From NCBI GenBank assembly GCA_018061265.1, contig JAGOUM010000002.1, forward strand, positions 1 to 64,000: DNA of 64,000 bases. The letters run 5' to 3'. Shown one piece after another: positions 21,514 to 31,228 of this stretch (positions are counted from its first letter, which is position 1; every line of letters starts with the position of its first letter). This stretch comes from Rhodoferax sp. (GTDB taxonomy: Bacteria > Pseudomonadota > Gammaproteobacteria > Burkholderiales > Burkholderiaceae_C). The translations under genes and the position numbers were made by a program. The notes below the pieces were generated by a model that saw only the letters and a program-made list of their open reading frames with translations, was not told the DNA's origin and ran no database searches.

Positions 21514-23418
21514 TCACACTAACAGCCAGATAGTCTGGTAAGGCTGCAGCACCAAGGCTTCTCGTAGGTTATAGCCAAGCCTGCTGATCAGATCGCTGGC
21601 CTGCACGGGCAGGTCCGCCAGCACATCGGTTGGCAGGGTTTGCGAATGTTCGCTGAAGTTGGCCAGCACCAGCACCCGCGTCGATCCCCGGCCGCGCAGG
21701 TACCCCAGCACTGAGTTGCGCCGGGTGTCAAACGGCGTCAGATTGCCGCCCTGAAACACCGACAGGTGCTTGCGCACGCCAATCATGTGGTGCAAGCCAG
21801 CATAAATCTGCCCAGGCACGGTCGTCGGGTCATGCCGCATGGCATATCGCGAAGCACTGCGCCGCGGGCGATGCACCCAGCGACTGTCACTGGCTTTGCC
21901 AGCATCCTGGGTGTACTCCAGGTCATTGAGCGTACCCACCTCGTCACCCAGATACAGCAGCGGAATACCGCCACTTGACAGCACCACGCCATACAGCAGC
22001 AGCAGCCGCGCCACCGCGTGCGGGTCGCCCTGCTCCAACCCGCACAACGAGGCAGCAGTGCCGCTGATGCGGCAATCGCCAGTGGCCGGGTTATCCTGAA
22101 ACGGCACGCCCCGGGCAAAGCTCCCATCAAACCGGTTGACGTAAAACCGGTTCAGAAACTGGCGGTGATCAAAACCCTGGATGCCAAATTCAAGCGCATC
22201 CTCGTCGGCAAAGGTCCAGCCAATGTCGTCGTGACTGCGCACATAGTTGACCCAACTGGTGTGATCGGGCAGTGCATGGCGCTTGCTCAGCGCCTGTTGC
22301 AGCAGGTTCACCTCACGCGTGGCCAGGGTGTTCCAGAGCAACGCCATTTGCAGTGGGTTGTAGGAAATCTGACACTCCTGTGGCGAGATATACGCGGCTA
22401 CCGCGTCCGGGTGAACGATGGCCTCGCTCTTGAACAACAACGACGGTGCCGCAATGCGCGCCAGCGCGTTGTAGGCGCGCAGCAAGTGGTGCGCTTCGGG
22501 CAGGTTTTCACACGGCGTGCCCAGACGCTTCCAGACAAAGGCCACCGCATCCATGCGCAAAAAGTCAACGCCGAGGTTGGCGATGAACAGCATTTCGCCC
22601 GCCATGGCTTCAAACACATCGGGGTTACCGTAGTTCAGGTCCCACTGGTAATGGTGAAACGTGGTCCACACCCAGCGACCATCTGGCAAGGGGCTGAACA
22701 CGCCGGGGTGTTCATCGGGGAATATCTCGCGGGTGGTGCGCTCGTAAGCATCGGGCATCTGGCGGTCATCAAACACATGGTAATACGCACGAAAGTGGGG
22801 GTCGTTGGCGCGCGCCGCCTGTGCCCAGGCATGCTCATCCGACGTGTGGTTAAACACAAAGTCAAGTACCACCGAGATGCCCGCCTGCCGCAGCTTGTCA
22901 ATCACCCGCTGAAAATCGGCCATGCTGCCCAGGCTGGGTTTGACATCGCGGTAGCTGCTCACCGCGTAGCCACCATCGTTGTGCGGCTCCGGGCAAAGGT
23001 AGGGTGACATCAGGTGCAAGTAGGTCAGGCCCAGCTCCTGAAAATAAGGAATCTGCGCCTCCAGCCCGTTGAAATCACCGGCAAACAAATCCACGTAGCA
23101 CACTGCACCCAGCATTTTTTCGGACTGGAACCAGTCCGGGCAGGCTTCACGGTCATCGTCTTGCTGCTTGAGTGCCTCGGGTCGTTCAACCCAGGCGTTA
23201 AATGCCGTCCCCAGCAGCCGCTCCACCAGGTTCAAAAAGTCATCGCGCTGGCCATAAAGTGGATGCAACTCCTGGCACAAGCGTGGCAAATGCAGTTGCA
23301 GACGCTGGGCAAACGCCGGCCAGTCTCGTTGCTTGCCAAATGTTGTTTGCAAACGTTTTTTTAATGCATCCAGGTCAGCCCCTGACTGGGCAATCTTCGG
23401 GCTTACAAGGGGGGGCAT
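21514..23418 (-). CDS. Amylosucrase (GH13)
   Basis: A 634-residue GH13 enzyme matching the amylosucrase type: it splits sucrose and transfers glucose to an alpha-1,4-glucan, releasing fructose. The all-helical N-domain (about 1-90) is diagnostic, followed by the (beta/alpha)8 barrel. The catalytic residues align with the Neisseria enzyme: nucleophile D290 in FLRMDAVAF, acid/base E332 in FKSEAIV, and D397 in RSHDDIGW. There is no signal peptide, so it acts in the cytoplasm on imported sucrose. Start is the ATG at 23418 with GGAG upstream. Last gene of the sugar operon. Confidence 0.88.
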   Translation of the reverse strand: MPPLVSPKIAQSGADLDALKKRLQTTFGKQRDWPAFAQRLQLHLPRLCQELHPLYGQRDDFLNLVERLLGTAFNAWVERPEALKQQDDDREACPDWFQSEKMLGAVCYVDLFAGDFNGLEAQIPYFQELGLTYLHLMSPYLCPEPHNDGGYAVSSYRDVKPSLGSMADFQRVIDKLRQAGISVVLDFVFNHTSDEHAWAQAARANDPHFRAYYHVFDDRQMPDAYERTTREIFPDEHPGVFSPLPDGRWVWTTFHHYQWDLNYGNPDVFEAMAGEMLFIANLGVDFLRMDAVAFVWKRLGTPCENLPEAHHLLRAYNALARIAAPSLLFKSEAIVHPDAVAAYISPQECQISYNPLQMALLWNTLATREVNLLQQALSKRHALPDHTSWVNYVRSHDDIGWTFADEDALEFGIQGFDHRQFLNRFYVNRFDGSFARGVPFQDNPATGDCRISGTAASLCGLEQGDPHAVARLLLLYGVVLSSGGIPLLYLGDEVGTLNDLEYTQDAGKASDSRWVHRPRRSASRYAMRHDPTTVPGQIYAGLHHMIGVRKHLSVFQGGNLTPFDTRRNSVLGYLRGRGSTRVLVLANFSEHSQTLPTDVLADLPVQASDLISRLGYNLREALVLQPYQTIWLLV

Positions 23419-23460
23419 GGCAATCAAACTCCGGTCAAACTATTCAATCAGGCAGGCGAC

Positions 23461-25179
23461 TCAACGCAGCAGCCACATGTGTGCTTCAAAAGCACGCAAA
23501 CTCATCTGGTGCTGCCAGGCCCTGTCGTCCACCGGCAAATTGGACAAAATGCACTGCCCTGCCCTGGTGGCGAGCTGCTCAGGCAGCAGCAGATGGCGCA
23601 GATTTTTGCCCATATTGCAGATCACAAACAGACTCAGCTCGCCCCAATGGCGCAAGTAGCCGACGATCTGTGGGTCGCTGGGTGTCCAGGCTTCAAACCG
23701 CCCATGCACCAGCACCGGCAATTGCTTGCGCAACGCAATCAGCTGACGATAGTAGTGAAACACCGAATCCGGATCGGCCTGCGCTGCCTGTGCATTGATG
23801 TATGCATGGTTCGGATTGACGGCAATCCACGGCGGCGCGCTGCTAAAACCGGCATGGTCGGCAGCGCTCCACTGCATCGGCGTGCGGGCGTTATCGCGGC
23901 TGACGGCGTGGATGCTGGCCATGGCATCGGCGGGCTTTAGGCCGCGCTCGGTGGTGGCCACACGGTAAAAGTTCAGGGTTTCGATATCGCGATATTCACT
24001 GATGGACGCAAACGCCACATTGGTCATGCCCAATTCTTCACCCTGGTAGACAAAAGGGGTGCCCTGCATGCCGTGCAGCCAGGTGGCCAGCGCTTTGGCA
24101 GCAGTGACACGCAGTACGCCATCGTCGCCAAAACGCGACACCGAGCGCGGCTGGTCGTGGTTGCACAGGTACAGGCTGTTCCAGCCGTCGTCCTGCAAAG
24201 CGGTTTGCCAGCGTGCCATGCAGGCACTCATGTCGCGCCAGTCCAGCGGTTTGCGCGCCCACTTGCCGTTGACATGGCCGCCCACACTGTCCAGGTCCAT
24301 GTGCTCAAACTGGAACAGCATGTTGAGCGAGCCGGTTTCTGGGTGGGTAATTTCGCGGCCCTGTTGTACCGAGGCCAAAGGTGCCTCACCGACAGTGATC
24401 GTGTCGTAGTGGTCAAGCACCTCGCGGCGCATTTCGGTCAAAAACTCATTGAGTCGCGGGCTATTGCAGGTCATGGCAAAGCTGGGCTGCAAAACACCAT
24501 CGCGCACCACCGGCGCATCGGGCAGGCTGCCATCTGCGGCCCACGGCTTGGAGATCATGTTGATGACATCCATGCGAAAACCGTCGACCCCTTTGTCCAG
24601 CCAAAAACGCATCAGCGCATGGACTTCAGCCCGCACCGCCGGGTTTTCCCAGTTCAGATCAGGCTGTTTTTTGCTGAACATGTGCAGGTAATACTCACCC
24701 GTAGCCGCATTGAATTCCCACACCGAGCCGTTGAAAGCGGCCTCCCAGTTGGTGGGTGGTGAGCCGTCTGGCTTGGGGTCACACCACAGGTAGTAGTCAT
24801 GCCAGGGGTTGTCGCGGCTTTGCCGGGCCTGCACAAACCAGGGGTGTTCGTCCGAGGTGTGGTTAACCACCAGATCCATCATCAGCCGGATGCCGCATGC
24901 GTGCATCGCAGCCAGCATGGCATCGAAGTCGGCCATGTTGCCATACTCGGGACTGATGGCACGGTAGTCAGAAATGTCGTAACCGTTGTCGTCGTTGGGT
25001 GACGCATACACCGGCGACAGCCACACCACGTCAATGCCCAGGTTTTGCAGATAGTCCAGCCTGGAGGTGATGCCATTCAAATCGCCGATGCCATCGCCAT
25101 TGCTGTCGCAAAAACTGCGAGGATAAATCTGATAAACGACGCTGTTTTTCCAGCTGCGGGGCGGTTTCGACTGGCTCAT
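23461..25179 (-). CDS. GH13 alpha-glucosidase (oligo-1,6-glucosidase-like)
   Basis: A 572-residue cytoplasmic GH13 glucosidase. The N-terminus has the family YQIYPRSFCDSNGDGIGDL. The catalytic residues are nucleophile D204 in GFRMDVINM, acid/base E265 in TVGEAPLA and D342 in LCNHDQPRS. The sequence resembles the oligo-1,6-glucosidase/trehalose-6-phosphate hydrolase branch, but the linkage preference cannot be read safely. Its stop and start codons place it in a tight operon: the ATG overlaps the stop of the ATPase gene (ATGA). Confidence 0.88.
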   Translation of the reverse strand: MSQSKPPRSWKNSVVYQIYPRSFCDSNGDGIGDLNGITSRLDYLQNLGIDVVWLSPVYASPNDDNGYDISDYRAISPEYGNMADFDAMLAAMHACGIRLMMDLVVNHTSDEHPWFVQARQSRDNPWHDYYLWCDPKPDGSPPTNWEAAFNGSVWEFNAATGEYYLHMFSKKQPDLNWENPAVRAEVHALMRFWLDKGVDGFRMDVINMISKPWAADGSLPDAPVVRDGVLQPSFAMTCNSPRLNEFLTEMRREVLDHYDTITVGEAPLASVQQGREITHPETGSLNMLFQFEHMDLDSVGGHVNGKWARKPLDWRDMSACMARWQTALQDDGWNSLYLCNHDQPRSVSRFGDDGVLRVTAAKALATWLHGMQGTPFVYQGEELGMTNVAFASISEYRDIETLNFYRVATTERGLKPADAMASIHAVSRDNARTPMQWSAADHAGFSSAPPWIAVNPNHAYINAQAAQADPDSVFHYYRQLIALRKQLPVLVHGRFEAWTPSDPQIVGYLRHWGELSLFVICNMGKNLRHLLLPEQLATRAGQCILSNLPVDDRAWQHQMSLRAFEAHMWLLR

Positions 25180-26312
25180 GCGGGCAATTTGGGGGTACGA
25201 AGGCAGGCATCGCCTTCCGCATCAAACACATGCAAAGAGTCGGGCGGACACTGCATGTGCACGATGCTACCCACGGTCTGGTTGGCTGTACCCTCGATTT
25301 TGATCGTCAACAGCGGCACCTTGGCCGAAACCATGATGTACAGCAGCGACGAATCACCCAGTTTTTCGACGTGCTCCACTTGCCCGCTGATAACGTTTTG
25401 GCCAGGCGCATCGCAAAGATGCATGTCTTCCGGACGCACGCCAAGACAGATCGCCGCGCCGTTGGCCAGCCGTGTGGTATCGACGGCGGCAGCAAACGGC
25501 GCACCCATCACCTGCAGGGTCGAGCGGTCAGCTGCAGCCTGCTCCAGCACACCAGGCAGGATGTTCATCTTGGGCGAGCCGATGAACTCGGCCACAAACA
25601 GGCTGGCTGGCCGGTGGTACAGCGTCAGTGGCGAACCCACTTGGGCAATCGACCCCTTTTTTTGCACATCATCACCGGCGCGTAACAGCACAATCTTGTC
25701 GGCCAGCGTCATCGCTTCCACCTGGTCGTGCGTCACATAGATCATGCTGGCGGTGCCAATGCCGTGGTGCAGCTTGGCAATTTCAAGCCGGGTTTGGACG
25801 CGCAACGCCGCATCCAGATTAGACAGGGGTTCGTCAAACAAAAACACCCTGGGTTCTTTCACAATGGCGCGGCCAATCGCCACGCGCTGGCGCTGTCCGC
25901 CAGAGAGCGCCTTGGGCAGGCGGTCCAGCAGATGGGTCAGCTGCAAAATCTCGGCCGCTTCGCGTACTTTTTTGTCGATTTCAGCAGCGTTGGAACCAAA
26001 AACTTTCAAGCCGAAACCCATGTTTTCGCGCACCGTCATATGTGGGTACAGCGCGTAGCTCTGAAACACCATGGCGACACCCCGGCGCGCGGGTGGTAGC
26101 TCATTCACGCGCTCGCCCCCAATGTAGATGTCACCTGCGCTGATATCCTCCAGCCCCGCCACCATGCGCAGCAGGGTGGACTTGCCGCAACCAGAGGGGC
26201 CGACAAACACACAAAATTCGCCGTTCTCTATCGTCAGATTGGCGTTGTTGATGGTCAAGGCCGACTGGGGCGTGTAGCGCTTGCAGACTTCCCGAAATTC
26301 AATTTTTGACAT
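25176..26312 (-). CDS. Sugar ABC transporter ATPase (MalK/AglK type)
   Basis: A 378-residue ATPase of the CUT1 sugar importer family. Walker A GPSGCGKST is at 38-46, the signature LSGGQ at 136-140 and Walker B FLFDEP at 157-162, with the C-terminal OB-fold regulatory domain from about 240. It energises the two permeases encoded upstream. The ATG at 26312 follows AGGAG; an upstream extension overlapping the glucosidase gene was rejected. MalK-type C-domains often bind regulators, but no such partner is seen here. Confidence 0.93.
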   Translation of the reverse strand: MSKIEFREVCKRYTPQSALTINNANLTIENGEFCVFVGPSGCGKSTLLRMVAGLEDISAGDIYIGGERVNELPPARRGVAMVFQSYALYPHMTVRENMGFGLKVFGSNAAEIDKKVREAAEILQLTHLLDRLPKALSGGQRQRVAIGRAIVKEPRVFLFDEPLSNLDAALRVQTRLEIAKLHHGIGTASMIYVTHDQVEAMTLADKIVLLRAGDDVQKKGSIAQVGSPLTLYHRPASLFVAEFIGSPKMNILPGVLEQAAADRSTLQVMGAPFAAAVDTTRLANGAAICLGVRPEDMHLCDAPGQNVISGQVEHVEKLGDSSLLYIMVSAKVPLLTIKIEGTANQTVGSIVHMQCPPDSLHVFDAEGDACLRTPKLPA

Positions 26313-26338
26313 TTTTTTTGTCTCCTGATGGTGTGAAC

Positions 26339-27991
26339 TCAGGCCTGCTGCAAAAACAGCCCGCCCCACGGCTCAAAATGAAGGCTGCTGCCCACCATTT
26401 GTGCACCCGCCAGGCCGCTGCCGTCACGCGGGAGGGTGCCGGTCCATTCAGCGGGCAGCGGGAAAATCGCCGGGGTGTCGCTGAAATTGAAGGCACAAAG
26501 CAGCTGCTGGCCATCGGCTTCCCGCTCAAAGGCAATCACCTGGGCATGCTCAGGCAGCAAGCGCATGGCACCGTGCAGCAGCGCGCCCTGTTGGCGGCGC
26601 CAGTGCAACAACTGTGTCATGAAGTGCAGCATGGATTGCGGCTGCGCCTGCTGCTGATCTACGGCCAGCGCCAGGTGGGACTGCGCCACCGGTAACCAGG
26701 TGCGCGTGGCGCTTGAAAAGCCAGCCTGCGGTGCGCTGGCCGACCACGGCATGGGGGTGCGGCAGCCGTCGCGGCCTTTGTACTGCGGCCACATGGTGAT
26801 GCCGTAGGGGTCTTGCAGGTCTTCAAAAGCCAGCTCAGCTTCGGGCAGGCCCAGTTCCTCGCCTTGATACAGACAGACGGTACCGCGCAAACTCATTTGA
26901 AATGCTGCCGCCAGGCGCAGCAGGCGCGGGTCGGACTGCTGGCCACCCCATCTCGTGGCCGAGCGCTCGCAGTCATGGTTGGACAACGCCCAGCAAGGCC
27001 AGCCGTCGCCCACCACGCTTGAGAATTTTTGTAGCACGCCATGCAGGAACGGCGCGCTGTGCAGCTCACCCAGAAAGTCAAAGCAGTAAGCCATGTGCAG
27101 CTTGTCGCCGCCCCGTGTGTACTGCGCCACGAGTGCCAAACCATCATCGTCGCCCACCTCACCCACCATGGTGGTGTCAGGGTACTGGTCAAGCAAGGCG
27201 CGCAGGCGCTGCAGGAACACCAGGTTTTCCGGCTGACTTTTATCGTACAGGTGTTGTTGCCAGGCGTAGGGGTTATAGGGGTTGACGGCAGGGTCGGGGT
27301 GCGCCGGGTCGGGTGCGCCGCGTCCTGGGTTGCTACGCAGCTGCGCGTCGTGCACATAAAAATTGACGGTATCGAGCCGGTAGCCGTCCACTCCCAGGTC
27401 TAGCCAGAACTTCACCGTATCCAGCAGCGCCTGCTGCACTTGCGGGTTATGAAAGTTCAAGTCTGGCTGACTGGTCAGAAAATTGTGCAGGTAATACTGG
27501 CAGCGCCGAGTGTCCCAGTGCCAGGCGCTGCCACCAAAGATCGACAACCAGTTGTTGGGCGGCGTGCCGTCATGCTGTGCATCGGCCCAGACAAACCAGT
27601 CGGCCTTGGGGTTGCTGCGGCTAGCGCGGCTCTCAGTAAACCAGGGGTGCTGGTCGGAGGTGTGTGACAGCACTTGATCAATCATGACTTTCAGGCCCAG
27701 CTGATGCGCGCGGGCCAGCAGCGTCTTGAAATCAGCCAGCGTGCCAAACATCGGGTCCACATCGCAGTAGTCGCTCACGTCGTAGCCAAAGTCTTTCATG
27801 GGGCTCTTGAAAAACGGCGAAATCCAGATGCCGTCTGCCCCAAGGGCGGCAATGTGCGCCAGGCGTTGGGTGATGCCTGGCAGGTCGCCAATGCCGTCGC
27901 CATTGCTGTCCTGAAAGCTGCGCGGGTAGATCTGGTAAATCACGCCACCGCGCCACCAGCCGCTATTGGATGCTTTCATATTCATGGTCAT
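26339..27991 (-). CDS. GH13 alpha-glucosidase (AglA-like)
   Basis: A 550-residue cytoplasmic GH13 enzyme resembling AglA of rhizobial alpha-glucoside operons. The start YQIYPRSFQDSNGDGIGDL is the family hallmark, and the catalytic residues are D207 in GYRLDTVNF, E278 in MVGEVGDD and D340 in LSNHDCERS. It would hydrolyse imported alpha-glucosides such as maltose, trehalose or sucrose; the exact substrate is inferred. It sits between the inner permease gene and the ATPase gene, the order seen in aglEFGAK. Confidence 0.88.
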   Translation of the reverse strand: MTMNMKASNSGWWRGGVIYQIYPRSFQDSNGDGIGDLPGITQRLAHIAALGADGIWISPFFKSPMKDFGYDVSDYCDVDPMFGTLADFKTLLARAHQLGLKVMIDQVLSHTSDQHPWFTESRASRSNPKADWFVWADAQHDGTPPNNWLSIFGGSAWHWDTRRCQYYLHNFLTSQPDLNFHNPQVQQALLDTVKFWLDLGVDGYRLDTVNFYVHDAQLRSNPGRGAPDPAHPDPAVNPYNPYAWQQHLYDKSQPENLVFLQRLRALLDQYPDTTMVGEVGDDDGLALVAQYTRGGDKLHMAYCFDFLGELHSAPFLHGVLQKFSSVVGDGWPCWALSNHDCERSATRWGGQQSDPRLLRLAAAFQMSLRGTVCLYQGEELGLPEAELAFEDLQDPYGITMWPQYKGRDGCRTPMPWSASAPQAGFSSATRTWLPVAQSHLALAVDQQQAQPQSMLHFMTQLLHWRRQQGALLHGAMRLLPEHAQVIAFEREADGQQLLCAFNFSDTPAIFPLPAEWTGTLPRDGSGLAGAQMVGSSLHFEPWGGLFLQQA

Positions 27992-27992
27992 G

Positions 27993-28829
27993 TCAACCTT
28001 TGACTGCGCCGGCTGTCAAGCCGGAGACGATTTTTTTCTGAAAAGCCAGCACCAGCGCCAGCAGCGGCACCGTCACCAGCACCGAGGCAGCCATGATGTT
28101 GCCCCACGGAATATCGTATTTGCTGGCCCCGGAAATCAGGGCGATGGACACCGGCACGGTGCGCTCGTTGTTGTCCAGCACAAAGGTCAAGGCGAACAAA
28201 AATTCGTTCCAGGCGGCAATGAAGGCCAACAAACCCGTGGACACCAGTGCCGGCCACAGCAATGGCATGAACACGTCTTTGATGATGCGCCAGGGGCCGC
28301 AGCCGTCCATGATGGCAGCCTCTTCCAGCTCTTTGGGCAACTGCTTCATGAAGGTGGTCAGCACCCACACGGTAAATGGCAGGGTGAAGATCATGTAGGG
28401 CAGCACCAGGCCCAGCGCCTTGTTGTACAGCCCCAGAAAGCGGATCAGCTCAAACATGCCGGCCAGCACCGCCACCTGCGGGAACATCGACACCGCCAGC
28501 ACAGCCGTCAGCAGCAGGCTGCGCCCCTTGAAGTTGATGCGACCCAGTGCATACGAGGCGGTAACGCCAATGAACAGTGAAATCGTCACCACCAGCACCG
28601 ACACCATGACGGAATTCACAATATGGCGGCCAAACGGCTGCTCGGCCAGGGTAAACAGCGAGGTGTAGTTACCCAGGGTCACGCTCGACGGCCACAGCGC
28701 CGGCTCAAACAGCGCCGCGCCCGACTTGAATGAGGTGGACACCGCATAAATGAACGGAAACACCGAGACCGCCACCACCACGGCGGCCGCAAGATAAAGC
28801 GCTACGCGCCAGTACCAGGCTGCTTTCAT
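27993..28829 (-). CDS. Sugar ABC transporter permease (MalG/AglG type)
   Basis: A 278-residue CUT1 inner-membrane permease with six predicted helices, beginning VALYLAAAVVVAVSVFPFIY. The coupling EAA loop, ELEEAAIMDGCGPWRIIKDV at about 168-187, contacts the ATPase. The start ATG at 28829 overlaps the stop of the partner permease (TGATG), indicating translational coupling. A longer frame to 28880 overlaps the partner gene and lacks family features. Confidence 0.93.
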   Translation of the reverse strand: MKAAWYWRVALYLAAAVVVAVSVFPFIYAVSTSFKSGAALFEPALWPSSVTLGNYTSLFTLAEQPFGRHIVNSVMVSVLVVTISLFIGVTASYALGRINFKGRSLLLTAVLAVSMFPQVAVLAGMFELIRFLGLYNKALGLVLPYMIFTLPFTVWVLTTFMKQLPKELEEAAIMDGCGPWRIIKDVFMPLLWPALVSTGLLAFIAAWNEFLFALTFVLDNNERTVPVSIALISGASKYDIPWGNIMAASVLVTVPLLALVLAFQKKIVSGLTAGAVKG

Positions 28830-29737
28830 CAGTCTTCCCCCAGTTTCATGCGGCTGGCCTTGATGGCCAGCACCGTGCACAGACCAATGATCAAAAACAG
28901 GGCGGTGGAGGCGGCCGAGCCATAGCCCATGTAGCCGTTGTCCACCATCTCGCGGCGCACATAACCCGACATGCTGATGGTGCTGTTGTTGTTGGAGGTC
29001 AGCACATAAATCAGGTCAAACACCCGCAGCGCGTCCAGCAGCCTAAAAATCACCGCCACCATCAGCGCCGGGCGAATCAGCGGTAGCGTCACTTTCCAGA
29101 ACAGCCGCAGCGGGTGCACACCGTCCACTTGCGCTGCCTCGTAACAATCTTTGGGCAGGGTTTGCAAAGCGGCCAAAATCAGCAAGGCCATGAACGGCGT
29201 GGTTTTCCAGACATCAACGGCCACCACCGTCCACAGCGCGTATTCCGGCTGGGCCGTCCAGGCAATTTTGGTGGCGATGATGCCGGTGTTGACCAGCCAT
29301 TGGTTGATGATGCCAAACTGGTCGTGCAGCATCCAGCCCCACATCTTGGCCGACACAATGGTCGGAATCGCCCACGGCACCAGCACCGCAGTGCGCACAA
29401 AGGTGCGGCCCTTGAAGTCCTGGTTGAGCAGCATCGCCACGCCCAGCCCGAAGAGCGTCTCTAAAGTGACCGATACCACCGAAAACTTCAGCGTGTTGAG
29501 AATCGACACACCCCAGTCGCTGGCAAAAAAACCATCGGTGTAATTGGGGTTGGCAAACAGTCCGTACTCACCAAAGTAATTTTCCAGCCCAACAAACTTG
29601 GTACTGGACAGGTCGTTGATATTCGCGTTGGTAAAGCTGAACCAGATGGTGCGCCCCAGCGGCCACAGGGCCACCAGAAACAGCACCACCAGCATCGGTG
29701 CAAGAAAAGTCCAGGCGGTGCGCGTCTTGCTGTTCAT
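28829..29737 (-). CDS. Sugar ABC transporter permease (MalF/AglF type)
   Basis: A 302-residue CUT1 permease with six hydrophobic helices, starting after SKTRTAWTFLAPMLVVLFLV. The EAA coupling loop is CYEAAQVDGVHPLRLFWKV. It pairs with the following permease to form the sugar channel. It is shorter than enteric MalF (about 500 residues), as usual for the AglF/ThuF branch. It lies 38 bp downstream of the binding-protein gene. Confidence 0.93.
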   Translation of the reverse strand: MNSKTRTAWTFLAPMLVVLFLVALWPLGRTIWFSFTNANINDLSSTKFVGLENYFGEYGLFANPNYTDGFFASDWGVSILNTLKFSVVSVTLETLFGLGVAMLLNQDFKGRTFVRTAVLVPWAIPTIVSAKMWGWMLHDQFGIINQWLVNTGIIATKIAWTAQPEYALWTVVAVDVWKTTPFMALLILAALQTLPKDCYEAAQVDGVHPLRLFWKVTLPLIRPALMVAVIFRLLDALRVFDLIYVLTSNNNSTISMSGYVRREMVDNGYMGYGSAASTALFLIIGLCTVLAIKASRMKLGED

Positions 29738-29775
29738 GGTGGTGCTCTCCTGGGTTGGCGTTTCAACGCATCACA

Positions 29776-31056
29776 TTACCAGGCGCTGCGCTTGACTTGC
29801 TTGAGCTTGCCTTCAAGCTTTTTCAGGCTGTCTTCGGCGGTGGCGGTGCCCGACAGCACATCGTGCGTGGCATTCCAGAAGGCCGAACTCACCTCAGGGT
29901 ATTTGGCACCCGTGGCAGTGGCGGGGCGCGGCACGGCATTGGTGAACACCTCAAACAGGCTGCCAAAGAACGGGTTGGCGGCCAGCACTTCTTTGTCCTT
30001 GTACAACGCGGCGATGGTCGGGTTATACGAGCCGTTGATCGCGCGGTACTTCTGCGCTTCAGGGCTGGTCATGAACATCACCAGGTCGGCGGCGATGGCC
30101 GGGTTTTTGGAGTACTTCGACACCGCCAGTTGCCAACCGCCCAAGGTGGCCGCATTCTGGCCATCGGCGCCGCCCTTGGGCAAAGCAGACACGCCAATCT
30201 TGCCGGAAATCTTGGAATCTTTGGCATTGCCCAGCGACCAGGCATACGGCCAGTTGCGCATGAAGGCGGCGTTGCCGTTCTGGAACACGCCACGCGCTTC
30301 TTCTTCAGCATAGTTCAACACGCCTTGCGGGGCAATGGTGCCAATCCATGACCTGGCGGTGGTCAGTGCCTTGATTGCCTGTGGGTTGTTGATGGTGATA
30401 TTGCCCTTGGCATCCACAATGTTGCCGCCCTTGTAGCTGTAGATCCACTCCACTGCGTCACAGGTCAGGCCCTCATAGGCCTTGGCCTGGAACACAAAAC
30501 CCTGAAAGTCGGCGTTGCCAGCGGCGCGCTCGCCGTCTTGAATTTTCTTCGCGGCTGTTGCCATGTCTTCCCAGGTGGTTGGTGCCTTCAGAGCATATTT
30601 TTCAACCAGGTCCTTGCGGTAAAACAGCAAGCCAGCGTCGGTGAACCAGGGCATGGCCAGCAGTTTGCCGTCGACCGTGTTATTGGCCACGATGGCCGGG
30701 AAATGCTCTTTTTCAGCACCCTTGCTGTAAGGCTTGAGGTCAAGCAGGTGATCTTTGATGACGCCAGGCCACACCACATCCACGTTGACCACATCCAGGT
30801 CGGGTGACTTGGCGGCAAACAACTGGCGGAACAGCGCCAGGATGTCGGTGGTGGAATTGGGGATGGTGAAAATCTTGACCTCGTGACCGGTCTTCTTGGC
30901 CCACTGGGCCGTCATCGTCTTGCAGTTTTCATAATCCTGACCCACCGAGCCACACGAGATGGTCACGGTAGCGGCGCTTGCCGACAGGGCAAACAGGGGG
31001 GCTGCAACCAATGCTGCAGCCATCTGAACGGCGGTGTTCGAAAAATTCAATTTCAT
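29776..31056 (-). CDS. Sugar-binding protein of ABC transporter (ThuE/AglE-like)
   Basis: A 426-residue periplasmic solute-binding protein of family 1. A Sec signal peptide (1-28, ending ASA before ATVTISCG) is followed by the two-lobed fold. The mature N-terminus TVTISCGSVGQ resembles trehalose/maltose-binding ThuE from memory, so trehalose, maltose or sucrose is the likely ligand. The ATG at 31056 was chosen over a TTG at 31071. First gene of the transport operon; a composite operator lies 91-121 bp upstream. Confidence 0.9.
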   Translation of the reverse strand: MKLNFSNTAVQMAAALVAAPLFALSASAATVTISCGSVGQDYENCKTMTAQWAKKTGHEVKIFTIPNSTTDILALFRQLFAAKSPDLDVVNVDVVWPGVIKDHLLDLKPYSKGAEKEHFPAIVANNTVDGKLLAMPWFTDAGLLFYRKDLVEKYALKAPTTWEDMATAAKKIQDGERAAGNADFQGFVFQAKAYEGLTCDAVEWIYSYKGGNIVDAKGNITINNPQAIKALTTARSWIGTIAPQGVLNYAEEEARGVFQNGNAAFMRNWPYAWSLGNAKDSKISGKIGVSALPKGGADGQNAATLGGWQLAVSKYSKNPAIAADLVMFMTSPEAQKYRAINGSYNPTIAALYKDKEVLAANPFFGSLFEVFTNAVPRPATATGAKYPEVSSAFWNATHDVLSGTATAEDSLKKLEGKLKQVKRSAW

Positions 31057-31146
31057 GGTGAATGGCCTCAAGAAGGAGTTGTCTAGGTTTCTGATGAAGC
31101 ACCATCAATCAAGGGTTTTTCAGCAGACAAGGCTATTTGATCATTC

Positions 31147-31177
31147 ATGCAATCGTTTGCATAACAGGGTTTACCCT
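31147..31177 (-). promoter_or_regulatory. Composite LacI-type operator at the binding-protein promoter
   Basis: The palindrome ATGCAATCGTTTGCAT (31147-31162), 3 bp, then AGGGTTTACCCT (31166-31177), identical in both words and spacing to 33378-33408. On the minus strand TGTTAT (31161-31166) at the junction can serve as a weak -10, so bound repressor would cover the start site. Confidence 0.8.
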
Positions 31178-31195
31178 TAGTTTTGCAAATAAGTC

Positions 31196-31228
31196 GTAAA
31201 AATAGTGCTCCTGCTCGTCAGCAGGAGC
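31196..31228 (-). terminator. Terminator at the end of the LacI gene
   Basis: A 9-bp perfect stem, GCTCCTGCT (31207-31215) with AGCAGGAGC (31220-31228). The minus-strand RNA then runs ACTATTTTTACG. The lacI stop codon overlaps the loop, so the regulator and the transport operon are separate units. Confidence 0.65.

Noticed and set aside
29738..29775. Attenuator hairpin between binding-protein and first permease genes
   Set aside because: Only a 4-bp stem (GCGT/ACGC) can form; too weak to support.
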